From the NCBI GenBank assembly GCA_012514535.1, contig JAAZAA010000191.1:1-57071 (forward strand): a stretch of DNA of 57,071 bases, in the 5' to 3' direction. Shown here one piece after another: positions 15,914-23,634 of this stretch (the stretch's first letter is position 1; each line of letters starts with the position of its first letter). This DNA comes from Myxococcales bacterium. Its GTDB lineage: Bacteria; Myxococcota_A; Polyangia; Polyangiales; Polyangiaceae. Below the pieces are notes generated by a model, which made no database searches, was not told the DNA's origin, and saw only the letters and a list, made by a program, of their open reading frames with translations. The translations under genes were made by a program, and so were the position numbers.

Positions 15914-16237
15914 ATGATTTCGATTACCCCGCTGGCTGCCGAGAAGGTCAAGGAAATCGCTGGCTCAGAGGGCCTCGAGGGCCAGGGGCTCCGTCTGCGC
16001 GTCATCGGCGGTGGCTGCGCTGGCTTCCAGTACGACTTGTACTTCGAGGACAAGCCCACCGACATGGACGAGCAGTTCGAGTCGAACGGCGTGCAGCTCT
16101 TCGTCGATCCGCTGAGCTTTCAGTACCTGGACGGCACCGAGATCGATTACGTCGAGGGCGTGCAGGGCTCGGGCTTCAAGTTCGGGAACCCGAACGTGAG
16201 CGGGACCTGCGGCTGCGGTTCGTCCTTCAGCGCGTGA
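15914..16237 (+). CDS. erpA: A-type iron-sulfur cluster carrier (ErpA/IscA family)
   Basis: 107 residues from ATG 15914; a TTG three codons upstream is less likely. A-type carriers receive Fe-S clusters from the ISC/SUF scaffold and pass them to apo-enzymes. The three cluster ligands are present: Cys in GGGCAGFQY and the pair in SGTCGCGSSF at the C terminus. ITPLAAEKVKEI at the N terminus and VDPLSFQYLDGTEIDYVE in the middle are typical. ErpA fits better than IscA because of the SGTCGCGSSF ending, but the two are hard to separate by eye. It lies alone between the zinc-ribbon gene and rpoH. Confidence 0.9.
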   Translation: MISITPLAAEKVKEIAGSEGLEGQGLRLRVIGGGCAGFQYDLYFEDKPTDMDEQFESNGVQLFVDPLSFQYLDGTEIDYVEGVQGSGFKFGNPNVSGTCGCGSSFSA

Positions 16238-16377
16238 AGAGCCCGCGGCCGAAGGCTGCGTGAGCCGACGAGGGGACGGCTCGCGCAGCGACCTCGTGCC
16301 CACTCGGTGCCGGTCGACCAGATTCGGCACGTCGCGCGCAACCAAAGACGGGGGCGCTGCGTACCTGGTGCGTGCCC

Positions 16378-17277
16378 ATGGAAACCGTCGCTCGCGCCCC
16401 TCGCTCTTCCGATCCGACCGATCCCACCGTTCGACGTTTCATCAGCCAGGCCAACGCTGCCCCCCGTCTGACGCGAGACGAGGAAGAGTTCCTCGTCGCT
16501 CGTTGGCAACGACACGGCGATGAGGCGGCCAAGGACGAGCTCGTGCGCTGCCACCTGCGCTACGTCGTCTCGATCGCGCTCAAGCACCGCCGCTACGGCC
16601 TGCCCGTCGCCGACCTGCTCTCGGAGGGGAGCTTCGGCCTCGTGCGCGCCCTCGAGCGCTTCGATCCCACCCTCGGCCACCGGTTCGTCACCTACGCCGC
16701 CTACTGGATCCGGGCCTACGTGCTCGGTTACGTGCTGAGCCACTGGAGTATGGTCGGGGTCGGCGTCCGCTCGAAGCACTTCTTCAAGCTGCGCCGCGAG
16801 CGGAGCCGCATCGAGAGCCTCGTCGGCGAGGGCGAGCACGCGCGCGCCTTGCTGGCGGAGCGCACCGGCATCCCCGAGGATCGCCTGGAGAGCATGCTGC
16901 GGCGCCTGGACAGCCGCGACGTGTCTCTGGACGCCAAGCCCTTCGCGGACGCCTCCCTCACCATCGGCGATCAGCTCCCCGCCAACGAGCTCCTGCCCGA
17001 CGACCGGCTCGAGCGGGAGAGCGACGGCGCCTGCGCGCGGCTCCTCGTCCGAGAGGCCATGAGCAGCCTGGATCCCCGTGAGCGTTTGGTGATTGAGCAC
17101 CGCCTGCTCGCGGACGACGACGAAGAGCGCACCCTCGCGGATCTCGGGCGCGAGCTGGGCATCAGCCGTGAGCGCGCCCGGCAGCTCGAAGCTCGCGGCA
17201 AGGAGAAACTCCGCGTTCGGATCCAGGAGCTCTCCCGCGCCGGACGCTGCGCCAAGGCGGCCATGTTCGCCGCGTGA
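16378..17277 (+). CDS. rpoH: RNA polymerase heat-shock sigma factor RpoH (sigma-32 type)
   Basis: About 299 residues from ATG 16378; GTG 16372 would add two. Regions 2 to 4 are complete: LRYVVSIALKHRRYGLPVADLLSEGSFGLVRALERFDP (2.1-2.2), FVTYAAYWIRAYVLGYVLSHW (2.3-2.4), and a C-terminal region 4 HTH (TLADLGRELGISRERARQLE). Between regions 2 and 3 the segment RSKHFFKLRRERSRI corresponds to the RpoH box (Q(R/K)KLFFNLR), which favours RpoH over other group 3 sigma factors. It would direct transcription of heat-shock genes such as the clpS-clpA operon at 29.8 kb, though no matching promoter was checked. It is followed 85 bases later by RNase P RNA. Confidence 0.88.
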   Translation: METVARAPRSSDPTDPTVRRFISQANAAPRLTRDEEEFLVARWQRHGDEAAKDELVRCHLRYVVSIALKHRRYGLPVADLLSEGSFGLVRALERFDPTLGHRFVTYAAYWIRAYVLGYVLSHWSMVGVGVRSKHFFKLRRERSRIESLVGEGEHARALLAERTGIPEDRLESMLRRLDSRDVSLDAKPFADASLTIGDQLPANELLPDDRLERESDGACARLLVREAMSSLDPRERLVIEHRLLADDDEERTLADLGRELGISRERARQLEARGKEKLRVRIQELSRAGRCAKAAMFAA

Positions 17278-17362
17278 CGAGGCGCCGCGCGGCTGCTCCG
17301 TCTCGCGGCCCAAGTCCGAGCTCACCTTCGTTCGCGCCAGGCGCCATGCTACGGTGAGGCTC

Positions 17363-17764
17363 GACCGAGCGGCTCAGGCGATCGCCGGGCAGCGCGTCCC
17401 TCGGGAGGCGTTGCCGGGAGGAAAGTCCGGGCTCCGCAGGGCAGGATGCCGGGTAACGCCCGGTGAGGGTGACCTCGAGGAAAGTGCAACAGAAAACAAA
17501 CCGCCGAGCTCCCTCCCTCGGGAGGTGCGCTCGGTAAGGGTGAAACGGTGGGGTAAGAGCCCACCGCGCCGGCGGTAACGCAGGCGGCTAGGCAAACCCC
17601 ATCCGGAGCAAGGCCAAGAAGGAAGCGCCCGAGAGCTGCCCGCTCGATGCTTCCGGGTAGGCTGCTCGAGCCAGCCGGCGACGGCTGGCCTAGAGGAATG
17701 ATCGCCAGGGTGCTCGGGGTGACCGGAGCACCTCCACAGAACCCGGCTTACGAGCCACTCGGTC
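17363..17764 (+). ncRNA. rnpB: RNase P RNA, bacterial class A
   Basis: The catalytic RNA that matures tRNA 5' ends. The conserved 5' block GAGGAAAGTCCGGGCTCC is at 17418-17435, followed by the AGGGTGA and AAAGTGCAACAGAAA blocks and the AGGGTGAAACGGTGGGGTAAGAGCC region. AGAGGAATGATCGCC and the 3' block ACAGAACCCGGCTTA lie near the end. Helix P1 fixes the ends: 17363-17375 pairs with 17752-17764 with a single mismatch. A terminator hairpin follows directly. Confidence 0.95.
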
Positions 17765-17796
17765 CACGCCAGCTCTCGAGCTGGCGTGATTTCTTT
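17765..17796 (+). terminator. Intrinsic terminator of rnpB
   Basis: 11-bp stem CACGCCAGCTC/GAGCTGGCGTG (17765-17775 with 17778-17788) with a minimal loop, followed by the T-rich tract ATTTCTTTT. Confidence 0.85.
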
Positions 17797-17842
17797 TGTG
17801 CTCGTGGGCGCTCCGGTCCTCGCACGCGGGGGGGCCGGACGC

Positions 17843-17908
17843 ACGGAGTCTCACGCACGGAGTCTCACGCACGGAGTCTCACGCACGGAGTCTCACGCAC
17901 GGAGTCTC
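17843..17908. repeat. 14-bp tandem repeat, 4.7 copies
   Basis: The unit ACGGAGTCTCACGC repeats without change at 17843, 17857, 17871 and 17885, with a partial copy at 17899-17908. It lies between the rnpB terminator and the stop of the convergent GltJ-like gene. There are no spacers, so it is not a CRISPR. Confidence 0.95.
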
Positions 17909-17917
17909 CCCGACCGC

Positions 17918-19816
17918 TCACTGCGCGGCGAAGACGAAGGGCACCTGCACCGTCGTCGTGCCGCTCGACGGGGGAAACGTCCACCCTCGCACACGACGGC
18001 TGATGCAGCTCCCCAAGCCGGGATAGCCCCGAGGATCGCCATCGGCGCTCGCCCCCTGGACCTTGCCGTCGGCGCCGACCGTGATGCTCACCGTGACGCG
18101 CGCGGTGGTGGGTGCGCTGGGATCGCGTGCGTCGAGGGCTGGCTGCCAACAGCTGCGGCGGACGCTCGGAGTGAAGCGGCTCACGGTGCTCTGGATCTGG
18201 CTCGTCGAGAGCGGCTGCGAGGCGGTCCCCGCGCCCTCCGTCGCTGGCCCCGCCTGGGGCCCGGAGTTCAGCCCCTTGAGGCCCGAGAGCCCGCTCAAGC
18301 CCACCTGGGTGGTGTCCGCGGGCTTCGCCTTCGTGTTGGTCCCCTGCTGGTTCGTCGCCGCCTTCCCGGCCACTCGCTGCGGCACGTCGTTCGACGCGAC
18401 CGGCTCCGGCTCCACCTCGGGCTCCGCCTCCGGCGGCGGCACGTTCTCGGCGGGCGCGGGCTCCGTCGGGACGGGGACCTCCACGACCTCCCGGATCACC
18501 TTCGTCTTTTCCCCACCGAACACCACGAACCCCATGGCGAGCCCGAACGCCACGGCGACCGCGATGGCGACCAGGGCAACCGGCGAGAAGCCCGAGCGGC
18601 TTCGACCGATCGGAACCAGCGGCTCTTCCTCCGAGCTCGCCTCCGGGCTGGGTGACGTCGGTCGCACCACGGCCGCCGTCGTCGACGGCTCCTCCGGGAG
18701 CGGAGAGGTCTCGGCGGCACCCACTGAAGACGGCGGAGAGGCGCCGGGCGCAGACGGGGATGGCGCAGCGGAGGGCTCCGAGGGCCGCGCGGCAGCGGTC
18801 TGCCCCTCCGACGGCGACATCCCCTGCGCCTCCTGGACCAGCGCCGCGAGCTCGGGGAACTTGCTCACCGGCAGCCAGTCCTCGAACCCCTCCCGCCACA
18901 CCAGGCTCTCCAGGCTCACGGAGCCCGCCGCGGCGTGGTTTCGGATCTGCTCCGGCGTGAGGGGCCCTGTCGGCGTCCCGTCGATCCCCACGAACCACTG
19001 CTCGATGAGCGCGGGCGGTTCGCTGAAGGTGGGCGCCAAGGACGCCCGCCCCGAGGCGGGAACGGCGCCTGGGCGGGGCTGGGCCCCTCCACCCTCGGGG
19101 CGCCCGCCGACGACGGATTGGAAGGCTCCAGCGAGGGCGCCGGGGCTTCCCGAAGGCCGCGGCCCCGATTCGAGCTCGCTCTGAGGAGGGAGGGAGGCCC
19201 AGCGGTCCTCCAAGGCCGGCGACGGCACGGACAGCCGGCTGGTCGACAGAGCCGGGCTGGACACGGAGCTCGTCGAGGTCGGGCCCGACGCGGGGGTCGC
19301 GCTGGGAGGCGCGGAGGCCGCGGGGGCGACAGGCTCCTCGAGCAGCGCCGCCGCGGCGGCCTGTCCCCGCCCGGTCGGGGTGGTGCGACGAGGAGAGGGC
19401 GTCGCCCGGGGAGCGGTGGCGGAATGCGGCGTGGTGGCCGAGGCTGCGGTCACGCTCGGGCGCGGCGTGGCGCTGAGCCGCGGCGCTCCGCTGGGACGCG
19501 GTGAGGCCACGCTGGGGCGCGGCGTGGCGCTGAGCCGCGGTGCACCGCTGGGACGGGGCGCGGCCACGCTCGATCGCGGAGGCGCCGGCCGCGGCGCAGG
19601 CAGGCTCGCGCGTCCGCCCGCAGGTTGCGGTGCGGACAGGCTCGCGCGGGCGCTCGGGGGTCGCGGCGCAGGCGCGGTCGCTCCCCCTCCGAGCCCCATG
19701 CCCGAGATGGGGATGACGTGACCGCACTTGCGGCACTTCATCTTCAGCTGGCGGCCCGCGACCTTCTCGTCGTCGATCTGGTACTTGGCCTTGCAGTTCT
19801 GACAGACGAACTTCAT
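17918..19816 (-). CDS. GltJ/AgmX-like protein: zinc ribbon, GYF domain, one span, TonB-like C terminus
   Basis: 632 residues from ATG 19816. The order is: an MJ0042-type zinc ribbon (FVCQNCKAKYQID...MKCRKCGHVI, 3-36); a long Arg/Pro/Ser linker with PRLSATPRPS repeats; a GYF_2 domain (about 272-325, QWFVGIDGTPTGPLTPEQI and WREGFEDWLPV); a membrane span (VALVAIAVAVAFGLAMGFVVF, about 412-432); a Pro/Glu periplasmic linker; and a TonB/AgmX-type C-terminal domain (about 538-632, VRRSCWQPAL, ARVTVSITVGADGKV, GCGSC-like Cys pair, GWTFPP). This is the architecture of M. xanthus GltJ, the gliding-machinery protein whose cytoplasmic ribbon and GYF domains control engagement by the MglA GTPase. Orthology is not proven; many myxobacterial paralogues share the layout. 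Confidence 0.85.
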   Translation of the reverse strand: MKFVCQNCKAKYQIDDEKVAGRQLKMKCRKCGHVIPISGMGLGGGATAPAPRPPSARASLSAPQPAGGRASLPAPRPAPPRSSVAAPRPSGAPRLSATPRPSVASPRPSGAPRLSATPRPSVTAASATTPHSATAPRATPSPRRTTPTGRGQAAAAALLEEPVAPAASAPPSATPASGPTSTSSVSSPALSTSRLSVPSPALEDRWASLPPQSELESGPRPSGSPGALAGAFQSVVGGRPEGGGAQPRPGAVPASGRASLAPTFSEPPALIEQWFVGIDGTPTGPLTPEQIRNHAAAGSVSLESLVWREGFEDWLPVSKFPELAALVQEAQGMSPSEGQTAAARPSEPSAAPSPSAPGASPPSSVGAAETSPLPEEPSTTAAVVRPTSPSPEASSEEEPLVPIGRSRSGFSPVALVAIAVAVAFGLAMGFVVFGGEKTKVIREVVEVPVPTEPAPAENVPPPEAEPEVEPEPVASNDVPQRVAGKAATNQQGTNTKAKPADTTQVGLSGLSGLKGLNSGPQAGPATEGAGTASQPLSTSQIQSTVSRFTPSVRRSCWQPALDARDPSAPTTARVTVSITVGADGKVQGASADGDPRGYPGLGSCISRRVRGWTFPPSSGTTTVQVPFVFAAQ

Positions 19817-19899
19817 GCGAGGAGCGACGGGGGCAATCCGACCCTGGATGACATGGGCGCCGACGTGCGTGCTCCCCGACCAGCAGCGCCCGGGGAGCG

Positions 19900-21384
19900 C
19901 TAAAGCAGACTCAATAGCTGCTTCTTGATTGTCTGGCGAGTGTCTTCGTCGGGCGCCACGGCCAGGGCACGTTGCCACATCTCCGCGGCTTTGTTTCGAA
20001 AGCCGGCCTTCTGGTAGAGGATCGCCAGGTTCTTGACGGCCGGGAAGTGCCGCCCGTTGATCTCCACGGCCTGCTCGAGGGCCGTGATCGCGTCGAACAC
20101 CTGCCCTTTGCGACCGTGGAGCAGGCCCAGGTGGAAGTGCAGCCGATAGGCGAGCGGATCGATGCCTACACCGCGTTTCAGATGCTCGATGGCGGTGTCC
20201 ACGTCACCAGCGCGGTACGCGGCCACTCCCGCCATGAGCGCGTCCTGCGCCTCCTTGTGCATCTGCTCCACGTCGGGCGCCGGGCGCGACGCCGACCCCT
20301 CGAGGGCGGCCTCCACCGCGTCGACGACCTGGTGGATCTTGAAGGGCTTCTCGATGAACGCCTCGACGCCGCAGCTCTCCTTGAGATCCTCCGCGTAGTG
20401 CCAGCCCCGGTAGACGGCGCTCACCATGACGATCGGGGTCGACCCGTAGCGCTTGCTCCCCTTGATGCGGCGCGCGATGTCGAAGCCGTGCACCTCGGGC
20501 AACATCGCGTCGAGGACGATCAGATCCGGCGCGTGTTCCTTGACCATGCGCAGCGCGAGATGCCCCGCGTCCGCCTGCAGGACCCGATAACCGCGGTTGC
20601 TCAGCAGCCGCTCCAGCATGCGCCGGATCTCCGCTTCGTCGTCGACGACCAGGATCGTCCGTGAGCCCGGGGGCACCGCGCTGCGGCGCTTCTCCGGGAC
20701 GTCCGTCACGACGCTGAGCTCCTCGGACAGCGCGCCGAAATCCTCGTCACCGACCTCCGCCAGACCGATGTCGCCGGAGAACGACTCGGGGCTCACGCTC
20801 GGGGCCCGCGTGGACTGCGAGGGGACCTCGCTCGGGCGCAGCGCCTCCTCGGCGGTCTCCCACTCGCCGCCCCCGCGCGGCCGCCCTTCGAGGTCGATGC
20901 CGAGGCGATCGAGCGTCTCCGCCGGACAGCGCGGCCCCACGTAGTACCTGTCTCCACGCGCTTGCCGCGCGTAGGCCTCCTCGATCACGCGCGCCAAGGG
21001 CGTCTCGAGGGCGACGTAGGGGTAGACCTTCTTCCCGGTGACGAACTCGAGCTCGTCGATGACCTTGCGCTCCTTGGGGTTCGCCATGGCGACGAACAGG
21101 CGATCACCCCTGGAGAGCACCGGCAGGATCAGGTGCTTCTCGGCGATCTCCTTGGGGAGCAGCACCAGGTCGGCGAGGTTCACGCAGACCTGCTCCAGGT
21201 CGATGCCTGGGATGCCGTGCTGCTCACTGAGCGCCTTCAGCGCCGCCAGACCGCTGATGGTCCCGTGCTCCGTCAGCCGAGACGCCAGGCGCCCCCCGGA
21301 CTCGCTGAGCGCCTGCTCGAGCTGGTCGGGGGTGATGGCCTTCTGCTTCAGGAGGATGCGCCCGAGTTGCTTTTTGTCTGCCAT
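19900..21384 (-). CDS. MshEN-receiver-TPR signalling protein
   Basis: 494 residues from ATG 21384. The N-terminal ~150 residues resemble the GspE/PilB N-terminal (MshEN) domain: QLGRILLKQKAITPDQLEQAL, then LLPKEIAEKHLILPV and FVAMANP. A response-regulator receiver domain follows (about 243-365) with ILVVDDEAE, phospho-acceptor Asp in LIVLDAMLPE and Lys in IEKPFKI. The C terminus is a set of TPR-like helices (AVAAYRAGDVDTAIEHLKRGVGIDP, AITALEQAVEINGRHFPAVKNLA). MshEN domains can bind cyclic di-GMP, so this protein may join c-di-GMP and phosphorelay signals through protein-protein contacts. There is no DNA-binding domain and no kinase gene nearby. Confidence 0.82.
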   Translation of the reverse strand: MADKKQLGRILLKQKAITPDQLEQALSESGGRLASRLTEHGTISGLAALKALSEQHGIPGIDLEQVCVNLADLVLLPKEIAEKHLILPVLSRGDRLFVAMANPKERKVIDELEFVTGKKVYPYVALETPLARVIEEAYARQARGDRYYVGPRCPAETLDRLGIDLEGRPRGGGEWETAEEALRPSEVPSQSTRAPSVSPESFSGDIGLAEVGDEDFGALSEELSVVTDVPEKRRSAVPPGSRTILVVDDEAEIRRMLERLLSNRGYRVLQADAGHLALRMVKEHAPDLIVLDAMLPEVHGFDIARRIKGSKRYGSTPIVMVSAVYRGWHYAEDLKESCGVEAFIEKPFKIHQVVDAVEAALEGSASRPAPDVEQMHKEAQDALMAGVAAYRAGDVDTAIEHLKRGVGIDPLAYRLHFHLGLLHGRKGQVFDAITALEQAVEINGRHFPAVKNLAILYQKAGFRNKAAEMWQRALAVAPDEDTRQTIKKQLLSLL

Positions 21385-21436
21385 GCACCGGTCCGGTAGT
21401 CAGACGATACAGCAACTGGTGGCCCTGACGCTATGC

Positions 21437-22543
21437 TCAGGCCGACTCTCCGAGCTCCCGCAGCGTCGCCGCCGCCCAACGCTCGTAGGCGCCGTCGAGG
21501 ATCGCCCGGCGCGCCGCGGCCACGAGCCTCGCGTAGTAATGTAGGTTGTGCAGGGACAGCAGGCGATGCACGAGGATCTCCCCCGCCAGGTAGAGATGGC
21601 GGAGGTACCCCCGCGAGTAGCCCCCGACGCAGGCCGGGCAGGGACAGTCGGGATCGAGCACGGACCGATCCGTGCGGTGGCGCGCGTTCTTGATGACGAG
21701 CTTCCCCCCCGGGACGAACACTTGACCATTGCGGGCGTTCCGGGTGGGCATCACGCAGTCGAACAGGTCGATGCCCGCTCCGATGGCCCGGACGAGGTCG
21801 GCGGGGGTGCCCACGCCCATCAGGTAGTGGATGCGCTCGGGATCCATGCGGGGCGCCACCTGGGCGAGGGCGCGGTGCATCTGCGCGGGGGGCTCCCCCA
21901 CGCTGAACCCGCCCAGGGCGATGCCGTCGAAGGGCAACGCCTCGAGCTGGCGTAGGTGCTCGAGGCGGAGCTCCACGTCGGTGCCGCCCTGGACGATCCC
22001 GAACACCGCCTGCCCCGGCGTCCGCGCCCGTAAGCAACGCTCGCCCCAGCGGGTCGTGCGCGCCATGGCCTCGAGCACCACCGAGCGGGCGGCCCCTCCC
22101 GGAGGGCAGATGTCTAGCTGCATCGCGACGTCCGATCCGAGCAGCCCCTGCACGCGCATCGACTCCTCCGGGGACAGCAAGCGCCGCGAGCCGTCGAGGT
22201 GCGAGGCGAACTCCACGCCCTCTTCGTCGACCTTCGTCCGTTCCGCCAGGGAGAACGCCTGAAAGCCGCCCGAGTCCGTGGCGATCACGTGGGGCCAGCG
22301 GCTCATCTCGTGCAGCCCGCCGAGCTCCGCCACCACCTCGGGGCCGGGGCGCAGCCACAGGTGGTAGGTGTTCATGATGACCATGCGCGCTCCGGTCCGC
22401 GCGACCTCCGTCGGGTCGAGCGCCTTCACGCCGCCCTGCGTCCCGACGGGCATGAAGGCGGGCGTCGGAACGACACCGCGGCGGGTGTGGAGCACGCCCG
22501 CTCGCGCCGCGCCGCTGCGGGCCACGGTCTCATAGCGCGTCAC
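21437..22543 (-). CDS. tgt: tRNA-guanine transglycosylase Tgt
   Basis: 368 residues from GTG 22543; the start overlaps the stop of queA (GTGA), so translation is coupled. Tgt exchanges G34 of Asn, Asp, His and Tyr tRNAs for preQ1 in queuosine synthesis. Visible are ATDSGGFQAFSL with the first catalytic Asp, the nucleophile region IDLFDCVMPTRNARNG, GIVQGGTDVELR, ALGGFSVGE, and the zinc site CPCPACVGGYSRGYLRHL (Cys-x-Cys-x2-Cys...His). It is the last gene of a three-gene set with queA and the ntrC-type regulator. Confidence 0.96.
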   Translation of the reverse strand: MTRYETVARSGAARAGVLHTRRGVVPTPAFMPVGTQGGVKALDPTEVARTGARMVIMNTYHLWLRPGPEVVAELGGLHEMSRWPHVIATDSGGFQAFSLAERTKVDEEGVEFASHLDGSRRLLSPEESMRVQGLLGSDVAMQLDICPPGGAARSVVLEAMARTTRWGERCLRARTPGQAVFGIVQGGTDVELRLEHLRQLEALPFDGIALGGFSVGEPPAQMHRALAQVAPRMDPERIHYLMGVGTPADLVRAIGAGIDLFDCVMPTRNARNGQVFVPGGKLVIKNARHRTDRSVLDPDCPCPACVGGYSRGYLRHLYLAGEILVHRLLSLHNLHYYARLVAAARRAILDGAYERWAAATLRELGESA

Positions 22544-23628
22544 GACAGACGCTCCGGCAACCACATCGCGTCTCCGTAGGACAGGAACCGGTACCGCTCC
22601 GCGATCGCAGCCTGGTACGCCTCGAGCACCCGTGACCTGCCGGCGAACGCGGAGACGAGGGCCAGCAGCGTGCTGCGGGGCATGTGGAAATTCGTGAGCA
22701 AGGCGTCGACCACGCGGAACTGGTATCCTGGTTGAATCAGCAGCCGAGTCGCCCCAGCGGAGGGGCGGACGTACCCGATCCGATCGGGATCCGCCGCGGC
22801 CTCGAGGGCCCGCACCGCGGTCGTCCCGATCGCCACGACGCGCCCGTTGCGCGCCCGCACCTGCGCGATGCGCTCGGCGAGCTCTTCGGAGACCTCGAGC
22901 TCCTCCGAGTGCATGTCGTGCTCGTCGAAATCCTCTGCGCTCACCGGACGGAACGTGCCGACCCCCACGTGGAGCACCAGCCGCCCCACCTCGACGCCCC
23001 GCGCTGCCAGCCGCTCGAAGGCGCGCTCCGTCAAATGGAGGCCCGCCGTCGGCGCCGCCACCGAACCCAGCTGGCGCGCGAACACGGTCTGGTAGCGCTC
23101 CGCGTCCGCGGCGTCCGCGGCACGCCGGACGTAAGGAGGCAGCGGCATGGAGCCGAGCTCCTCCAGGCGGCGTTCGAAGGCGTCGACGGCGGCTTCTCGA
23201 CCGTCTCCGCGCCAGGCGCGCACCACCAGGGTGCCGTCCCCTTCCCGCTCGACCACCTCGAGCCAGCTCAGCTCCGGGCCCGGCTGCTCCGGCTCGAGGC
23301 GATCCCCGGGGCGCAGGGGACGGTTGGCCCGTCCGAGGGCTCGCCAGGTCCCGCGCGGCGTCGGCCCGAGCAAGAGGAGCTCGACCTTGCCGCCGCCCCA
23401 GCCCGGTCCCAGCGCGGGTCGACGACAGAACAGGCGCGCGCGACGTACCCGCGTCTCGTTCAGGACGACCAGAGAGCCCTCGGGGATCAGCTCCGCGAGC
23501 TCGCGCACCCGGCGGTGCTCGATGCCCTCGCGTCCGAGGACCAGCATACGGGCCCCGTCTCGCTCCGACGGCGGGCGCTGGGCCACGAGCTCGTCGGGGA
23601 GCGCATAGTCGAACAGGTCGGCTCTCAC
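22540..23628 (-). CDS. queA: S-adenosylmethionine:tRNA ribosyltransferase-isomerase QueA
   Basis: 362 residues from GTG 23628. QueA moves the ribosyl part of SAM to preQ1 at position 34 of tRNA to give epoxyqueuosine, the step after Tgt. Family features include FDYALPDELVAQRPPSERDGARMLVL at the N terminus, SLVVLNETRVRRARLF, AAPTAGLHLTERAFERL and LHVGVGTFRPVSAEDFDEHDMHSE. The start is 6 bases after the stop of the upstream regulator, and the stop overlaps the start of tgt, giving a tight operon. Confidence 0.96.
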   Translation of the reverse strand: MRADLFDYALPDELVAQRPPSERDGARMLVLGREGIEHRRVRELAELIPEGSLVVLNETRVRRARLFCRRPALGPGWGGGKVELLLLGPTPRGTWRALGRANRPLRPGDRLEPEQPGPELSWLEVVEREGDGTLVVRAWRGDGREAAVDAFERRLEELGSMPLPPYVRRAADAADAERYQTVFARQLGSVAAPTAGLHLTERAFERLAARGVEVGRLVLHVGVGTFRPVSAEDFDEHDMHSEELEVSEELAERIAQVRARNGRVVAIGTTAVRALEAAADPDRIGYVRPSAGATRLLIQPGYQFRVVDALLTNFHMPRSTLLALVSAFAGRSRVLEAYQAAIAERYRFLSYGDAMWLPERLS

Positions 23629-23634
23629 GGGGCG

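Noticed and set aside
17843-17908. CRISPR-like repeat block
   Set aside because: Copies are directly adjacent with no spacers, only 14 bp long, and no cas gene is present.
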